DNA of 64,000 nt, taken from positions 620,001 to 684,000 of the forward strand of contig JAXLUK010000001.1 in NCBI GenBank assembly GCA_046329555.1. Direction: 5' to 3'. The stretch's first letter is position 1. Each line of letters opens with the position of its first letter. Source of the stretch: UBA1941 sp046329555 (lineage in GTDB: Bacteria; Bacteroidota; Bacteroidia; Chitinophagales; LD1). The position numbers were made by a program, and so were the translations under genes. The notes under the pieces are model-generated. The model worked only from the letters and a program-made list of their open reading frames with translations. It did not search any database and was not told where the DNA came from. Below, piece by piece: positions 40,356 to 48,700 of the stretch.

Positions 40356-42528
40356 TCGCCTTGCCCATCGCCCAAATCGGAAATACATTCCGGTAGGAAG
40401 TGTAAGTAATCATACAATTGTGATTGAATACCCCACTGATGTTTTCCTGCGGGAAATCGCCATTCGGTAATTGGCGCGATGTTATTAACTGAATGCCTTT
40501 CTCAATAGCCGCGCGGCTCGCGGCACTATCTGGCCCATCCAATAACGCCATCACTGCCCAGGCGGTATTCACTATCTGTGATTGTTCAGCATAGATGTAC
40601 CGCTGCTGAACACAACTCTCAAATGATTCTCCCCAACCGCCATCTGCCATTTGTTTCGATAACAAAAACGAAGTATGCCTATCTAATGCCGCCTGTGCTG
40701 CCACTACTAACTTCCCATTGGTATAGTAAGTGAGATAGGCGCGTAACACGGCCGCGCCAAACCAACCGCCATAGGTAAAACAGACCGCCCACGAACCATA
40801 CCACGAGCCATCGGCCCGCTGTTGCCCTAAAATAAACGCCACACCTTTCTCGATAGCATCCTCAACCGCCTCCTTGCGGTATCGCGGAAACTGTTCCCTG
40901 AATTTCAGCAAGGCCTGCACAGCAGCCGAAGAACACTCGGTATAACTGTAATCAATCATGATGTTGCCAAACAACTCCGCCGGATTTAGTTGCTCCAGCC
41001 ACTTAGGCCCTCGTGTATTTTCATACGATGCCCATCCGCCATCCTTATTCTGATACGTTAGTAATACATCACAGGCATCGGTAAACCGTTGGTCATCGAA
41101 CACCGTCCCCGCTTTGCGCTGCTGCAACAATAACTTCAAACCTTCAGCCGTACAATCGGTAATGGGCCAGCCATGCTCTAAATTAGAAAATGGCCAACCG
41201 CCTTTCTGCTGCTGTCTAAAATATTTTTCGCGGTCTTTAACCTCATGCCGCAGTTGAGATTGCACAATAAAGTGATGAGCGCGATGCCGCATTCCCGGAA
41301 AATTTTCGGCCAACGGTCCGGCCTCAACAGCCTGAACCGCAAATGCGGTATCCCAAAACTGCGAGCCGTTGTAACCCTGCATCTTCATCCCGTCTTCTGC
41401 CAGCCATAAATAATCATACCACCTCAGCTGATGCTGCTCAAATTGAACTGAATCCTTACCATACGCATGATACACCACCAGCGAATTCATGGCTTTATTA
41501 ACCGGACCTAAATTGATATAGTTGGTCTGCTCATCTTCTGCATTGATATAATCCAACATAAAAACAACCGCCTTGCTTCTCCAGCTTTTCAGATGAATCT
41601 TTTCGTACTGATTCAAACAACTATTCATCATCTTCAACAACTGAGGCTGCGGAAAATAAGCATCATCAGGTGCACACTGATTGCGCGCTTCGGGCCAATT
41701 GATGGTGTGATAAGCCTGAGGATACAATTCGCTGCGCAAAGCAGCCGTAAGCGTATCTTGCGGTGCCGTCATGCGCACCGCATAGCAATACGCCATGGGC
41801 AAATAAACCAGACGCGTATGACACCAATACCGCGATGGATGAACCGGCAACGCCTCGGGCAATAACCAGAATTCAGGAAACAGCGTATTCATGCCATCCC
41901 ATTCATAAACACCTAAAACACTCAAATAAAATTTCCCCCATAAAGGCACGTAAGTGGCACCGCCATGCGCGTGAATCCACGCGCGCGCCTTCACACAAGA
42001 AGGATGGTCGGCGGCTAATCCCAACAAGCGCAACGCCACATACTGCAGCACCGTACCAAACATGGTGCTATGCCCTTCCAAGTGTAATCCCCATCCACCA
42101 TCCGCGCGCTGATGATTCAACATGTATCGCGTCATTAACACCCGATGCGGTGCCGGAAAAGGCGACTGCGTGATGTAACTGGTAATCACTAAACCGGGCA
42201 ATAGAAACATAGGCCCACCATAATCGCCGGTAAAATTGCCATCCGCCGTTTGCAAGGTCTCATAAAAACGAATCGCCTTCTCCAGCGGTGTACCTTGATG
42301 AGTTTCACCGGCAGCGCACTGCTCACGATATACCGCATCTGCGCTATTCGGATTAGTAGCAGGATCATAAACAAACGATGCCGCCATGGCGTCCAAAAAA
42401 GCTTGCTCGCGCTCGTTCAGCGCGCCCATCCAGTTTGTTTGCGCAAATTCCTCTGGCGGGGTAAACTGCCAAATAGCCCTGCCCATGCGGCTTTCCAGCT
42501 TCCAGAATCGATAATATTCGTTGTTCAT
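40339..42528 (-). CDS. oxidosqualene cyclase (cycloartenol/lanosterol-synthase-like)
   Basis: This is a 729-aa triterpene cyclase. The catalytic motif is DCTAE (458-462), the oxidosqualene-cyclase form; squalene-hopene cyclases have DxDD instead. WCHTR (about 235-239) keeps the sterol-type His, and GWPITDCTAE has Ile where cycloartenol synthases do. Other strong matches to eukaryotic cyclases include GGWGLHLEGHSTMFGT (144-159), MKMQGYNGSQFWDTAFA (381-397), GNIMIDYSYTECSSA (521-535), QRADGSWYGSW and PQENISGVFNHNC. Several QxxxGxW repeats are present. It should turn 2,3-oxidosqualene into a sterol or arborinol-type precursor. The length is near the usual 730-760. It is convergent with YdcF; dusB lies upstream. 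Confidence 0.92.
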   Translation of the reverse strand: MNNEYYRFWKLESRMGRAIWQFTPPEEFAQTNWMGALNEREQAFLDAMAASFVYDPATNPNSADAVYREQCAAGETHQGTPLEKAIRFYETLQTADGNFTGDYGGPMFLLPGLVITSYITQSPFPAPHRVLMTRYMLNHQRADGGWGLHLEGHSTMFGTVLQYVALRLLGLAADHPSCVKARAWIHAHGGATYVPLWGKFYLSVLGVYEWDGMNTLFPEFWLLPEALPVHPSRYWCHTRLVYLPMAYCYAVRMTAPQDTLTAALRSELYPQAYHTINWPEARNQCAPDDAYFPQPQLLKMMNSCLNQYEKIHLKSWRSKAVVFMLDYINAEDEQTNYINLGPVNKAMNSLVVYHAYGKDSVQFEQHQLRWYDYLWLAEDGMKMQGYNGSQFWDTAFAVQAVEAGPLAENFPGMRHRAHHFIVQSQLRHEVKDREKYFRQQQKGGWPFSNLEHGWPITDCTAEGLKLLLQQRKAGTVFDDQRFTDACDVLLTYQNKDGGWASYENTRGPKWLEQLNPAELFGNIMIDYSYTECSSAAVQALLKFREQFPRYRKEAVEDAIEKGVAFILGQQRADGSWYGSWAVCFTYGGWFGAAVLRAYLTYYTNGKLVVAAQAALDRHTSFLLSKQMADGGWGESFESCVQQRYIYAEQSQIVNTAWAVMALLDGPDSAASRAAIEKGIQLITSRQLPNGDFPQENISGVFNHNCMITYTSYRNVFPIWAMGKAISSQI

Positions 42529-42664
42529 ATAGTTGGCGGTGCCTCCGCTTCGCTACGGCCCGGGCTTTCCGCGGCTGCGGTGCTTCGCACTGCTGCGCTA
42601 CGCGCAGCACCGCTCCAATCCCTACCGCTCGCCTTTAAGTTTATAACCTATCGCTTTAGCCAAA
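42529..42664. repeat. palindromic repeat between cyclase and dusB
   Basis: In reverse orientation, bases 42,540-42,640 contain AGGGATTGGAGCGG, then hairpins and CGGAAAGCCCGGGCC. These are the same conserved blocks that frame the 85-bp repeats at 11,718 and 15,271. The inner hairpins GGTGCTGCGCG/CGCGCAGCACC differ in sequence. It is a diverged member of the dispersed palindromic family. Confidence 0.6.
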
Positions 42665-43696
42665 TTAGCCATCGGCATATTCCTCCTTAATATTCGGCTT
42701 CGCCCAAATCACTTCCTGATTGGCGTAATGTGTTTCAATTTCTCCCAGCACATCAAAAATTTCCTGTACACTCATGGTTTGCACCAATTTTGAACGATAC
42801 ACCTTTACATTCAACAAGCCCCTGAAATAATGCCCATAGTGCCGGCGCATCTCCAATATCCCCAACTTCTCCCCTTTCCATTGAATAGAACGTTCTACAT
42901 GTTCTCTGCAGGTAGCCAGCCGCTCAGCCAACGTGGGCGGAGCCAGCGTTTGGCCGGTCTTTAAATAATGCTTCACCTCTCTGAATATCCACGGATATCC
43001 AATAGAAGCCCGGCCAATCATAACCCCATCAGCGCCGTAATCCCGCATCATTCGTTTTGCCGCTTCTCCTGAATCTACATCCCCATTGCCAAACACCGGA
43101 ATTTGCAACCGTTGATTTTCTTTCACCTTCGCAATCCACGTCCAATCTGCTTTACCTGTATACATCTGGTGTTTGGTGCGGCAATGAATGCTGATGGCCT
43201 TGATACCCACATCCTGCAAGCGCTCGGCCACCTCCACAATTTTGATGGAATTGGCATCCCAACCCAAACGCGTTTTCACCGTCACCGGCAACTTCGTAGA
43301 TTTTACAATCACCTCGGTAAGTCGCACCATCTTATCAATATCACGAAGAATTCCGGAGCCTGCATTCTTGCATACTACGTTCTTAACCGGGCAACCATAA
43401 TTAATATCCAGCAACTCAGGATTGGCGCGCTCTACAATACGCGCACTCATCGACATCGCCTCTTCTTCCCCACCAAAAATCTGAATACCTACCGGGCGCT
43501 CATCTTCAAAAATATCCAGCTTCTTCACGCTCTTCTCCGCATCGCGAATCAGGCCATCCGACGAAATAAATTCGGTGTACAACATATCACAACCCTGCTG
43601 TTTGCAAAGATGCCGGAAGGGCGGATCGCTCACATCTTCCATCGGCGCCAGCAACAACGGCTGCTCCCCTAAATCTATATGTCCGATTTTTGCCAT
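42665..43696 (-). CDS. dusB: tRNA-dihydrouridine synthase (DusB-type)
   Basis: This 343-aa FMN-dependent enzyme reduces uridines to dihydrouridine in tRNA D-loops. The TIM barrel starts with LLLAPMEDVSDPPFRHLCK (about 13-31). The catalytic Cys lies in NYGCPVKNVVCKNAGSGIL (about 98-116), and KTRLGWD (about 146) and GADGVMIGRASIGYPWIF (about 224-241, phosphate-binding) follow. The order fits DusB of Bacteroidota. It follows the PhoD-like gene by 18 nt on the same strand, so both may share a transcript. Confidence 0.93.
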   Translation of the reverse strand: MAKIGHIDLGEQPLLLAPMEDVSDPPFRHLCKQQGCDMLYTEFISSDGLIRDAEKSVKKLDIFEDERPVGIQIFGGEEEAMSMSARIVERANPELLDINYGCPVKNVVCKNAGSGILRDIDKMVRLTEVIVKSTKLPVTVKTRLGWDANSIKIVEVAERLQDVGIKAISIHCRTKHQMYTGKADWTWIAKVKENQRLQIPVFGNGDVDSGEAAKRMMRDYGADGVMIGRASIGYPWIFREVKHYLKTGQTLAPPTLAERLATCREHVERSIQWKGEKLGILEMRRHYGHYFRGLLNVKVYRSKLVQTMSVQEIFDVLGEIETHYANQEVIWAKPNIKEEYADG

Positions 43697-43714
43697 GCCG
43701 ATTAACAGAAACGC

Positions 43715-46387
43715 CTAGCGCTTCACCATGCGTTTCGTGTACACCTGATTGCCTACAACTACGCGCACCTGATACGTGCCGGCTGCAACATCTTTCATCG
43801 GTACCAGCGCATGATGCAAGCCTTCCTCGTTTTTCCGATACAACTGATCGTAAAGCACCTTACCCAACGCATCAGTTACCTGTACCTGCACGTCTTCCGT
43901 TTTATACAAATAATATTGAACGGTAATGGCTTCATCTACCGGATTAGGGAACATGCCCAACACCACCATCCGATCGGTCTCAACAATAGCATTCGGCTTT
44001 TGCGGCTCACGGAAATTAAAAATGTAACGCAAGGTATCGCATACCGGGAACGTACAATTATCACAAGAACGGAACACTACGGTATCATTACCGGTGTAGT
44101 TATAGTACGGCGAATATTTAGCGCAACTATCGCCGGTAAATGTAAAATTGCCGTGCTTCGGATTGCTGATGATTTGGTTGTTGCCTTTTACGCCCACCAA
44201 ATCATCAAAAGCAAAACAGTAGTTGATGATATTATTCTTCAAGGTATCAAAACTTAATGTTTGCATTTGCGCCGGATGATTCACTTTAAACACATACACC
44301 ACCGTATCGCAAACACCCCAAACCGTTTCGCAGGCAATTCCGCGTAATACATCAAAACCGCAATATCCTGCGCTGGCGGTAAACTTGAAACAGGTATCGC
44401 CACTGTATTCCAGCGCATTAAACTGCGTGGAATCGCGCGACAACTGTAGCTGCGGTACTACGTCATCAAACGAATAACAATCGCGAAATTCTTCTCCCGA
44501 TTGAATATTCACTATAGTCGTATCTACATGTACAATGGCGCGCACCTGAATGGCCACTAAGACGGTATCACATGCAGTGGGGTTAGATGTTTCACAAACC
44601 ACGGCCCACACCGTATCAGGACCTTGATAACCCAAAGATGGCGTATAGGTAACATCACGACCATTCGTAATGGCGCAACGGCCATAATGAGCAGAATCCA
44701 GAATAGTCATGACCAAAGCAGGACAATGCCCGGCGTTGGGAATTACGCTGGCTGCCTTTGGCGTCCGATTATCTGTTTGAATAAAATTCAATGTACTGAT
44801 AGCAGTTACAGGCAGCGAATGATCAGGTGTGGCCGATGGATTGGCTGCAGTGATTGGCTGCGCAGGCACGCCTGATGAACTATTCCTTAAAAATCTTTCG
44901 TTGTGATTCACATAATAACTCGTAGCAAAAGCATCTGATTTATGTAACGTAATCACATCGTTGTACCGATATTCCGCCTGTACCTTACCTTTCTTCACAT
45001 CCAGTACATAATAACCATGCTCGCTCAATTGTACATACTTCTCATGCGGGTTGAATGTCTTGATTAAGTTGGGTCCAATATTCACCGGAAAAGCGAATGA
45101 AGTAGCACTAGGCCCCACAAACTCCACACAGGCCGAGCCGGCACCGGTGCTGCTGTTGTAATTCGGCCCGGGAACATCATTGCACCAACTGGTATGAATA
45201 TCACCGGTTAGAATCACCACATTCTTACAACTATTTAAAATAAAGTTAGTGATGATTTGTTGCTCCGCTTTGTAGCCGTCCCACTGGTCGGGATTCAGAA
45301 TTAATCCGAACGGTCCCAACATCGGTGCGAGCATCACCTGATTTCCCACAATTTTCCAACGGGTAGTTGAATCGGTGAGTTGCTGAAAATACCAGGCGCG
45401 TTCCACCGGGCCCATCATGTGCCTGTTCGGATCGCTGGCTGCACTTGAGTTCTGTTCATCGCGATCATACAATCGCGTATCCAGCATAATCAAATCCAAC
45501 AATTTGCCATAGCGCAACCTTCTGAAAATTCGAATGGTATCCAGCGGATCGGGCTTGCGCAGCGGCATCCACAGAAAATAGGCGGATGTGGAATTGTGTT
45601 TACGCACATCAAAAGGACCTTCTGTGGCAGGTTGGTGATTCTCTCCACCTTCACGCCACGCATCATTACAGGTTTCATGATCATCCCATACCGTGATGAA
45701 TGGAAACAATTGGTGCACACGCTTCAACTGATCATCTAATTTGTATTGCGAGTAACGGCCTTCATATTGCGCGGCACTTACAATTTCCTGAGGCGGATCA
45801 TACACACGACCCTGTGAAGTAACATTGTTGTCTGAAAAATCACCGGATTGATATTCATAGATGTAATCACCCAGATGCACTACCGCATCAACATCGTTGC
45901 GGGCAGCAATATTTTCATACGTATTAAAAAATCCGTGCTCCCAACTGGCACACGATACCACCGCAAAACGAACGCTGTCGTTATTGCTGTTGGCAGCCGG
46001 TGCAGTTTTGGTCCGCCCAACTATTGAATTTCTGCCGTTAGCAGAAAACATGTAATAGTAATAAGTAGCAGGCTGCAAACCGCACACATCTACTTTCACC
46101 GTGTATTCAGATGCTTCTGTAGCCCATGCTTTACCGTAGTTAACCACATTTGTAAACTGCAAATCAGTAGCTATCTGCCAATTTACCGGAATGGCAGCGG
46201 TATTGCCGGAATCAGGCGTGCATCGCGTCCAAATCATGACGCTGTTTTCCGTAGGATCTCCCGATTCTACACCGTGATAAAACGGCTTAAACGTTGGATT
46301 GAGGTTAATACGCTGTTGAGGGTTCGAGGTTTGCGCAGCAAGCGCCAGTGCTAACATCACCGAAACGGTCAGAAAGAGTTGTTTCAT
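43715..46387 (-). CDS. PhoD-like alkaline phosphatase with T9SS sorting domain
   Basis: This is an 890-aa secreted phosphodiesterase/alkaline phosphatase. The order is: signal peptide (about 1-20); PhoD N-terminal beta domain (HGVESGDPTENSVMIWTR, about 38-55); metallophosphatase core with HLGDYIYEYQSG (about 170-181), VWDDHE (about 235-240), LDTRLYDRDE (about 301-310), and LTGDIHTSWCND (about 392-403). These carry the Asp, Asn and His metal ligands. Two beta domains with paired cysteines (CDTVLV, CDTVVYV) follow. The C-terminal T9SS type A sorting domain starts at LGMFPNPVDEAITVQY and ends KRMVKR. It would release phosphate outside the cell. It is much longer than classic PhoD because of the C-terminal additions. 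Confidence 0.92.
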   Translation of the reverse strand: MKQLFLTVSVMLALALAAQTSNPQQRINLNPTFKPFYHGVESGDPTENSVMIWTRCTPDSGNTAAIPVNWQIATDLQFTNVVNYGKAWATEASEYTVKVDVCGLQPATYYYYMFSANGRNSIVGRTKTAPAANSNNDSVRFAVVSCASWEHGFFNTYENIAARNDVDAVVHLGDYIYEYQSGDFSDNNVTSQGRVYDPPQEIVSAAQYEGRYSQYKLDDQLKRVHQLFPFITVWDDHETCNDAWREGGENHQPATEGPFDVRKHNSTSAYFLWMPLRKPDPLDTIRIFRRLRYGKLLDLIMLDTRLYDRDEQNSSAASDPNRHMMGPVERAWYFQQLTDSTTRWKIVGNQVMLAPMLGPFGLILNPDQWDGYKAEQQIITNFILNSCKNVVILTGDIHTSWCNDVPGPNYNSSTGAGSACVEFVGPSATSFAFPVNIGPNLIKTFNPHEKYVQLSEHGYYVLDVKKGKVQAEYRYNDVITLHKSDAFATSYYVNHNERFLRNSSSGVPAQPITAANPSATPDHSLPVTAISTLNFIQTDNRTPKAASVIPNAGHCPALVMTILDSAHYGRCAITNGRDVTYTPSLGYQGPDTVWAVVCETSNPTACDTVLVAIQVRAIVHVDTTIVNIQSGEEFRDCYSFDDVVPQLQLSRDSTQFNALEYSGDTCFKFTASAGYCGFDVLRGIACETVWGVCDTVVYVFKVNHPAQMQTLSFDTLKNNIINYCFAFDDLVGVKGNNQIISNPKHGNFTFTGDSCAKYSPYYNYTGNDTVVFRSCDNCTFPVCDTLRYIFNFREPQKPNAIVETDRMVVLGMFPNPVDEAITVQYYLYKTEDVQVQVTDALGKVLYDQLYRKNEEGLHHALVPMKDVAAGTYQVRVVVGNQVYTKRMVKR

Positions 46388-46394
46388 TGCGGCG

Positions 46395-46402
46395 CAAAAT
46401 TA
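46395..46402 (-). promoter_or_regulatory. -7 promoter box of the PhoD-like gene
   Basis: TAATTTTG on the minus strand matches TAnnTTTG and ends 7 nt before the ATG (46,387-46,385), implying a nearly leaderless mRNA. No clear TTG is visible at -33. Confidence 0.4.
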
Positions 46403-46615
46403 AGCAATTGTTAGCGGATAACGCATCCATGCTTACTTTCGGGCGTCATCTTCAATTTAGCGTCGTCCTTGGCGGCAGAGTTATTAAACAAGTTTATGTA
46501 TATTATTCATTATCTGTAAATTATAAAATAGAAAACCGCCGTTTGTTTTATTCAACGGGGCACCTTATCTTCCTTCAGTGAAACCTTGCTTTTCTTCACG
46601 TAAAACGTAACTTCT

Positions 46616-46933
46616 ATGAGCGACCTTCAAAATATCCGCGGCGCCATTGAACAAGGGCGTGCAGCGGGAAAATCGGATACCGCAATTGAAAGTGAATTGG
46701 CCGCTCAGGGCCACGCGCAGGATGTAATTAAAGCAGCCTTTACCGATGAGCGCGCCAATAGCAGCCATAACGGCTTGCTGTTGATTGGCGTGGGCGTGGT
46801 GTTATGTGTGGTAGGTTTTGTTGCTGTTGTTTGCTTTGCCGACTGCGAGCGTGTTTTCGAATTGGCGCTGTACGGCATGACGGGCGTTGGCGGCACTACC
46901 ATCATGGGTGGTTTGTATATGTTGTTGGGATAA
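46616..46933 (+). CDS. small hypothetical membrane protein
   Basis: This is a 105-aa protein. A soluble helical part (1-50; LQNIRGAIEQGRAAGKSDTA, then AQGHAQDVIKAAFTDE, resembling a UBA/CUE-like three-helix unit) is followed by two transmembrane helices (about 54-72 and 80-103). I do not recognise the family. It stands alone on the plus strand, followed directly by the palindromic repeat element. Confidence 0.6.
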   Translation: MSDLQNIRGAIEQGRAAGKSDTAIESELAAQGHAQDVIKAAFTDERANSSHNGLLLIGVGVVLCVVGFVAVVCFADCERVFELALYGMTGVGGTTIMGGLYMLLG

Positions 46934-46940
46934 ATTTTTG

Positions 46941-47095
46941 TTATGGCGCGCCCCCTGCCTTTAGGCAGGGGGCCGTGCTGCTACAGGGTACGCTTCGCTT
47001 CCGTGCGCCTACGGCGCACCGCCCCCAATAAATTGGGGGCGCCTTCCGCATCACTCGCGCTTAGCGCTTTTTGGGCCATGTTGCGCTTCATGCCA
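46941..47095 (+). repeat. multi-hairpin palindromic repeat, copy 1
   Basis: This modular element reads TATGGCGCGC, stem CCCCCTGCC/GGCAGGGGG, CGCTTCGCTTCCGT, stem GTGCGCC/GGCGCAC, stem GCCCCCAA/TTGGGGGC, then a tail with ACTCGCGC. The copy at 48,512-48,643 is inverted, has the same skeleton, and has different but complementary stems. Confidence 0.8.
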
Positions 47096-47105
47096 CAAGC
47101 GGAAA

Positions 47106-48440
47106 CTATTTCGCCAAGAATTGCTGAACCAATTGCGGTAGGCGCTTAAGCGTAAAAAACCGATGGACAATCTGTTTGTTTTGGTCTATTAACACCATGC
47201 CCGGGGTATTGGATATTGCGTATCGCGCATACACCGTCCGATCAGTAGGCGAAATACCCTGACGCCAACCGAGTTGTTGTTGTTCAATTACCGCTTTCCA
47301 TTGCTGGGTATTCGTACCCGCACCGCTGCTTATGGCTACAATTTCAAAACCCTGGCTGTGATATTGCCGATACAAATCGCGCAGTTGCGGCAGCGCCTCC
47401 AGGCAATGAGAGCAGTCGGGCTCCCAGAATAACAGCAACGTTAATGGTTGCCTCGAAACAATTTCAGAAAGCTGTATCAAAGCCCCAGCCGTATCTCGGG
47501 CAGTTAGATCGATGATGGGTTGTTTGGGCAAAATAGACTGGAACACCTTCAACTTTTCTGCGGCCACCGGCTGTAATTGCGCTATAGCAGGATGTTGGTT
47601 CAGGTACGTACAAAACGCTTGCAGCAATGATTCGCGATCGCCTTTAGGTAATACGTCCACAGCCAAATTGAGCCAATGCCGCTGCATGGCGATATTGTCT
47701 TTTGTTTGCGCCAATACCGCCTCAACCCAAGGCAGCAAGCGTGGCGCTGCTGAATCAGTGAATTGATCGGCGGCAGCCTCTAACAACGGTCGCCATTCCT
47801 GCATTAAACTGATGGTGCTATCGGCGCTATTCCATGAAGAAAGCAAGTGTGCCGCATCTAGTTCTCCTTTGGCTTGAAGACCAGTCATGGCGCGGGAATA
47901 CGACATTAACCACGAGGCCGTGAGTGTGTTCGGGTACATTTTTTTGAGCTCGCTTTCTGTTTGCTGCCATGTGACCATCTTTTGTTGTAAAGCATCGCGA
48001 TGGGCAATAGATGATGACGCCACCGAACTTTCTGTTCTGCCGAATGGAAACACTTGTTGAAACAACTGCTGAAACTGTTGGTACGCCAGGTTTTCAGGCG
48101 ATGAAGGAGTTAGCAGTTGTTGCGGCCCGTCATGTTCTACATAGCGCAATTGCAGCACTGGTTCGCCTTGGGTGAGCAGCACCGATTGCATCACACCATT
48201 GTAGGTGAGGGTGCAGCGGGTTGGCGTTTTTACCATCAACCGCTTTTCAAAAGTACCATCGGCATTAACCAGCGCCATTTGCGGCGCCGGGTCTTGAAAC
48301 ACGCTGAAACGGATACCTAGTTTTAGCGGATGTGATTCATTGTGTTCAATCATGCCACGAATTAGAATCGTATCCCATGGTTGTGCGCATAACCGGGTAA
48401 CGGAAAGCCAGCAAATTGTAATCAGCAGGTAGAAACGCAT
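47106..48440 (-). CDS. TlpA-like thiol-disulfide oxidoreductase with N-terminal DUF4369-like domain
   Basis: I start at the ATG at 48440 (MRFYLLITICWLSVTRLCAQ, a signal peptide), giving 444 aa; the frame upstream to 48608 is translated repeat. The N-terminal part (about 25-120) is beta-rich and resembles the DUF4369 domain often linked to TlpA; the middle is helical. The C-terminal thioredoxin fold (about 310-440) has LLLFWEPDCSHCLEALPQLRDL with active-site CSHC, then GFEIVAISSG and a cis-Pro region SNTPGMVLID. Such periplasmic or membrane-attached proteins reduce disulfides during cytochrome c or surface-protein maturation. Inverted copies of a palindromic repeat flank the gene. Confidence 0.85.
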   Translation of the reverse strand: MRFYLLITICWLSVTRLCAQPWDTILIRGMIEHNESHPLKLGIRFSVFQDPAPQMALVNADGTFEKRLMVKTPTRCTLTYNGVMQSVLLTQGEPVLQLRYVEHDGPQQLLTPSSPENLAYQQFQQLFQQVFPFGRTESSVASSSIAHRDALQQKMVTWQQTESELKKMYPNTLTASWLMSYSRAMTGLQAKGELDAAHLLSSWNSADSTISLMQEWRPLLEAAADQFTDSAAPRLLPWVEAVLAQTKDNIAMQRHWLNLAVDVLPKGDRESLLQAFCTYLNQHPAIAQLQPVAAEKLKVFQSILPKQPIIDLTARDTAGALIQLSEIVSRQPLTLLLFWEPDCSHCLEALPQLRDLYRQYHSQGFEIVAISSGAGTNTQQWKAVIEQQQLGWRQGISPTDRTVYARYAISNTPGMVLIDQNKQIVHRFFTLKRLPQLVQQFLAK

Positions 48441-48511
48441 GATTAAACATAATGGTTTTTGTTGTGCGGTGCGCAGGAAGGCCCTTGCGAAAAATTGGAT
48501 GCGCAGTGTAT

Positions 48512-48643
48512 GGCACTTGTCACGAGCGCGAGGGGGCGAAAGGGCGCACCGCCATCGGCGGTGCGGTACGCCATCGGCGTACGGAAGCGAAGCGAACCCC
48601 GATAGCACCCGGCGCCAGCCGTGAGGCTGGCGCGCGCCATAAT
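48512..48643 (-). repeat. multi-hairpin palindromic repeat, copy 2 (inverted)
   Basis: Read on the minus strand: TATGGCGCGC, stem GCGCCAGCC/GGCTGGCGC, TTCGCTTCGCTTCCGT, stem GTACGCC/GGCGTAC, stem CACCGCC/GGCGGTG, and a tail with CTCGCGC. Unpaired blocks match copy 1 at 46,941-47,095, while the stems differ in both arms. Confidence 0.8.
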
Positions 48644-48647
48644 GATC

Positions 48648-48680
48648 AAAAAAAAAGCCGCTTCATGAGAAGCGGCTTTT
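48648..48680 (-). terminator. intrinsic terminator downstream of ftsZ
   Basis: AAAAGCCGCTTC-ATGA-GAAGCGGCTTTT forms a 12-bp stem with flanking A and T runs. It lies about 20 nt beyond the ftsZ stop (48,701) and closes the dcw operon; it is nearly symmetric, so it may work in both directions. Confidence 0.9.
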
Positions 48681-48700
48681 AGGGGTTAATTGGAATTTAA

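Noticed and set aside
40339..42528. Squalene-hopene cyclase as an alternative name
   Set aside because: The catalytic motif is DCTAE, not DxDD, and flanking blocks match oxidosqualene cyclases.
48441..48608. N-terminal extension of the TlpA-like protein
   Set aside because: It is translated from the palindromic repeat and would hide the signal peptide that begins at 48,440.
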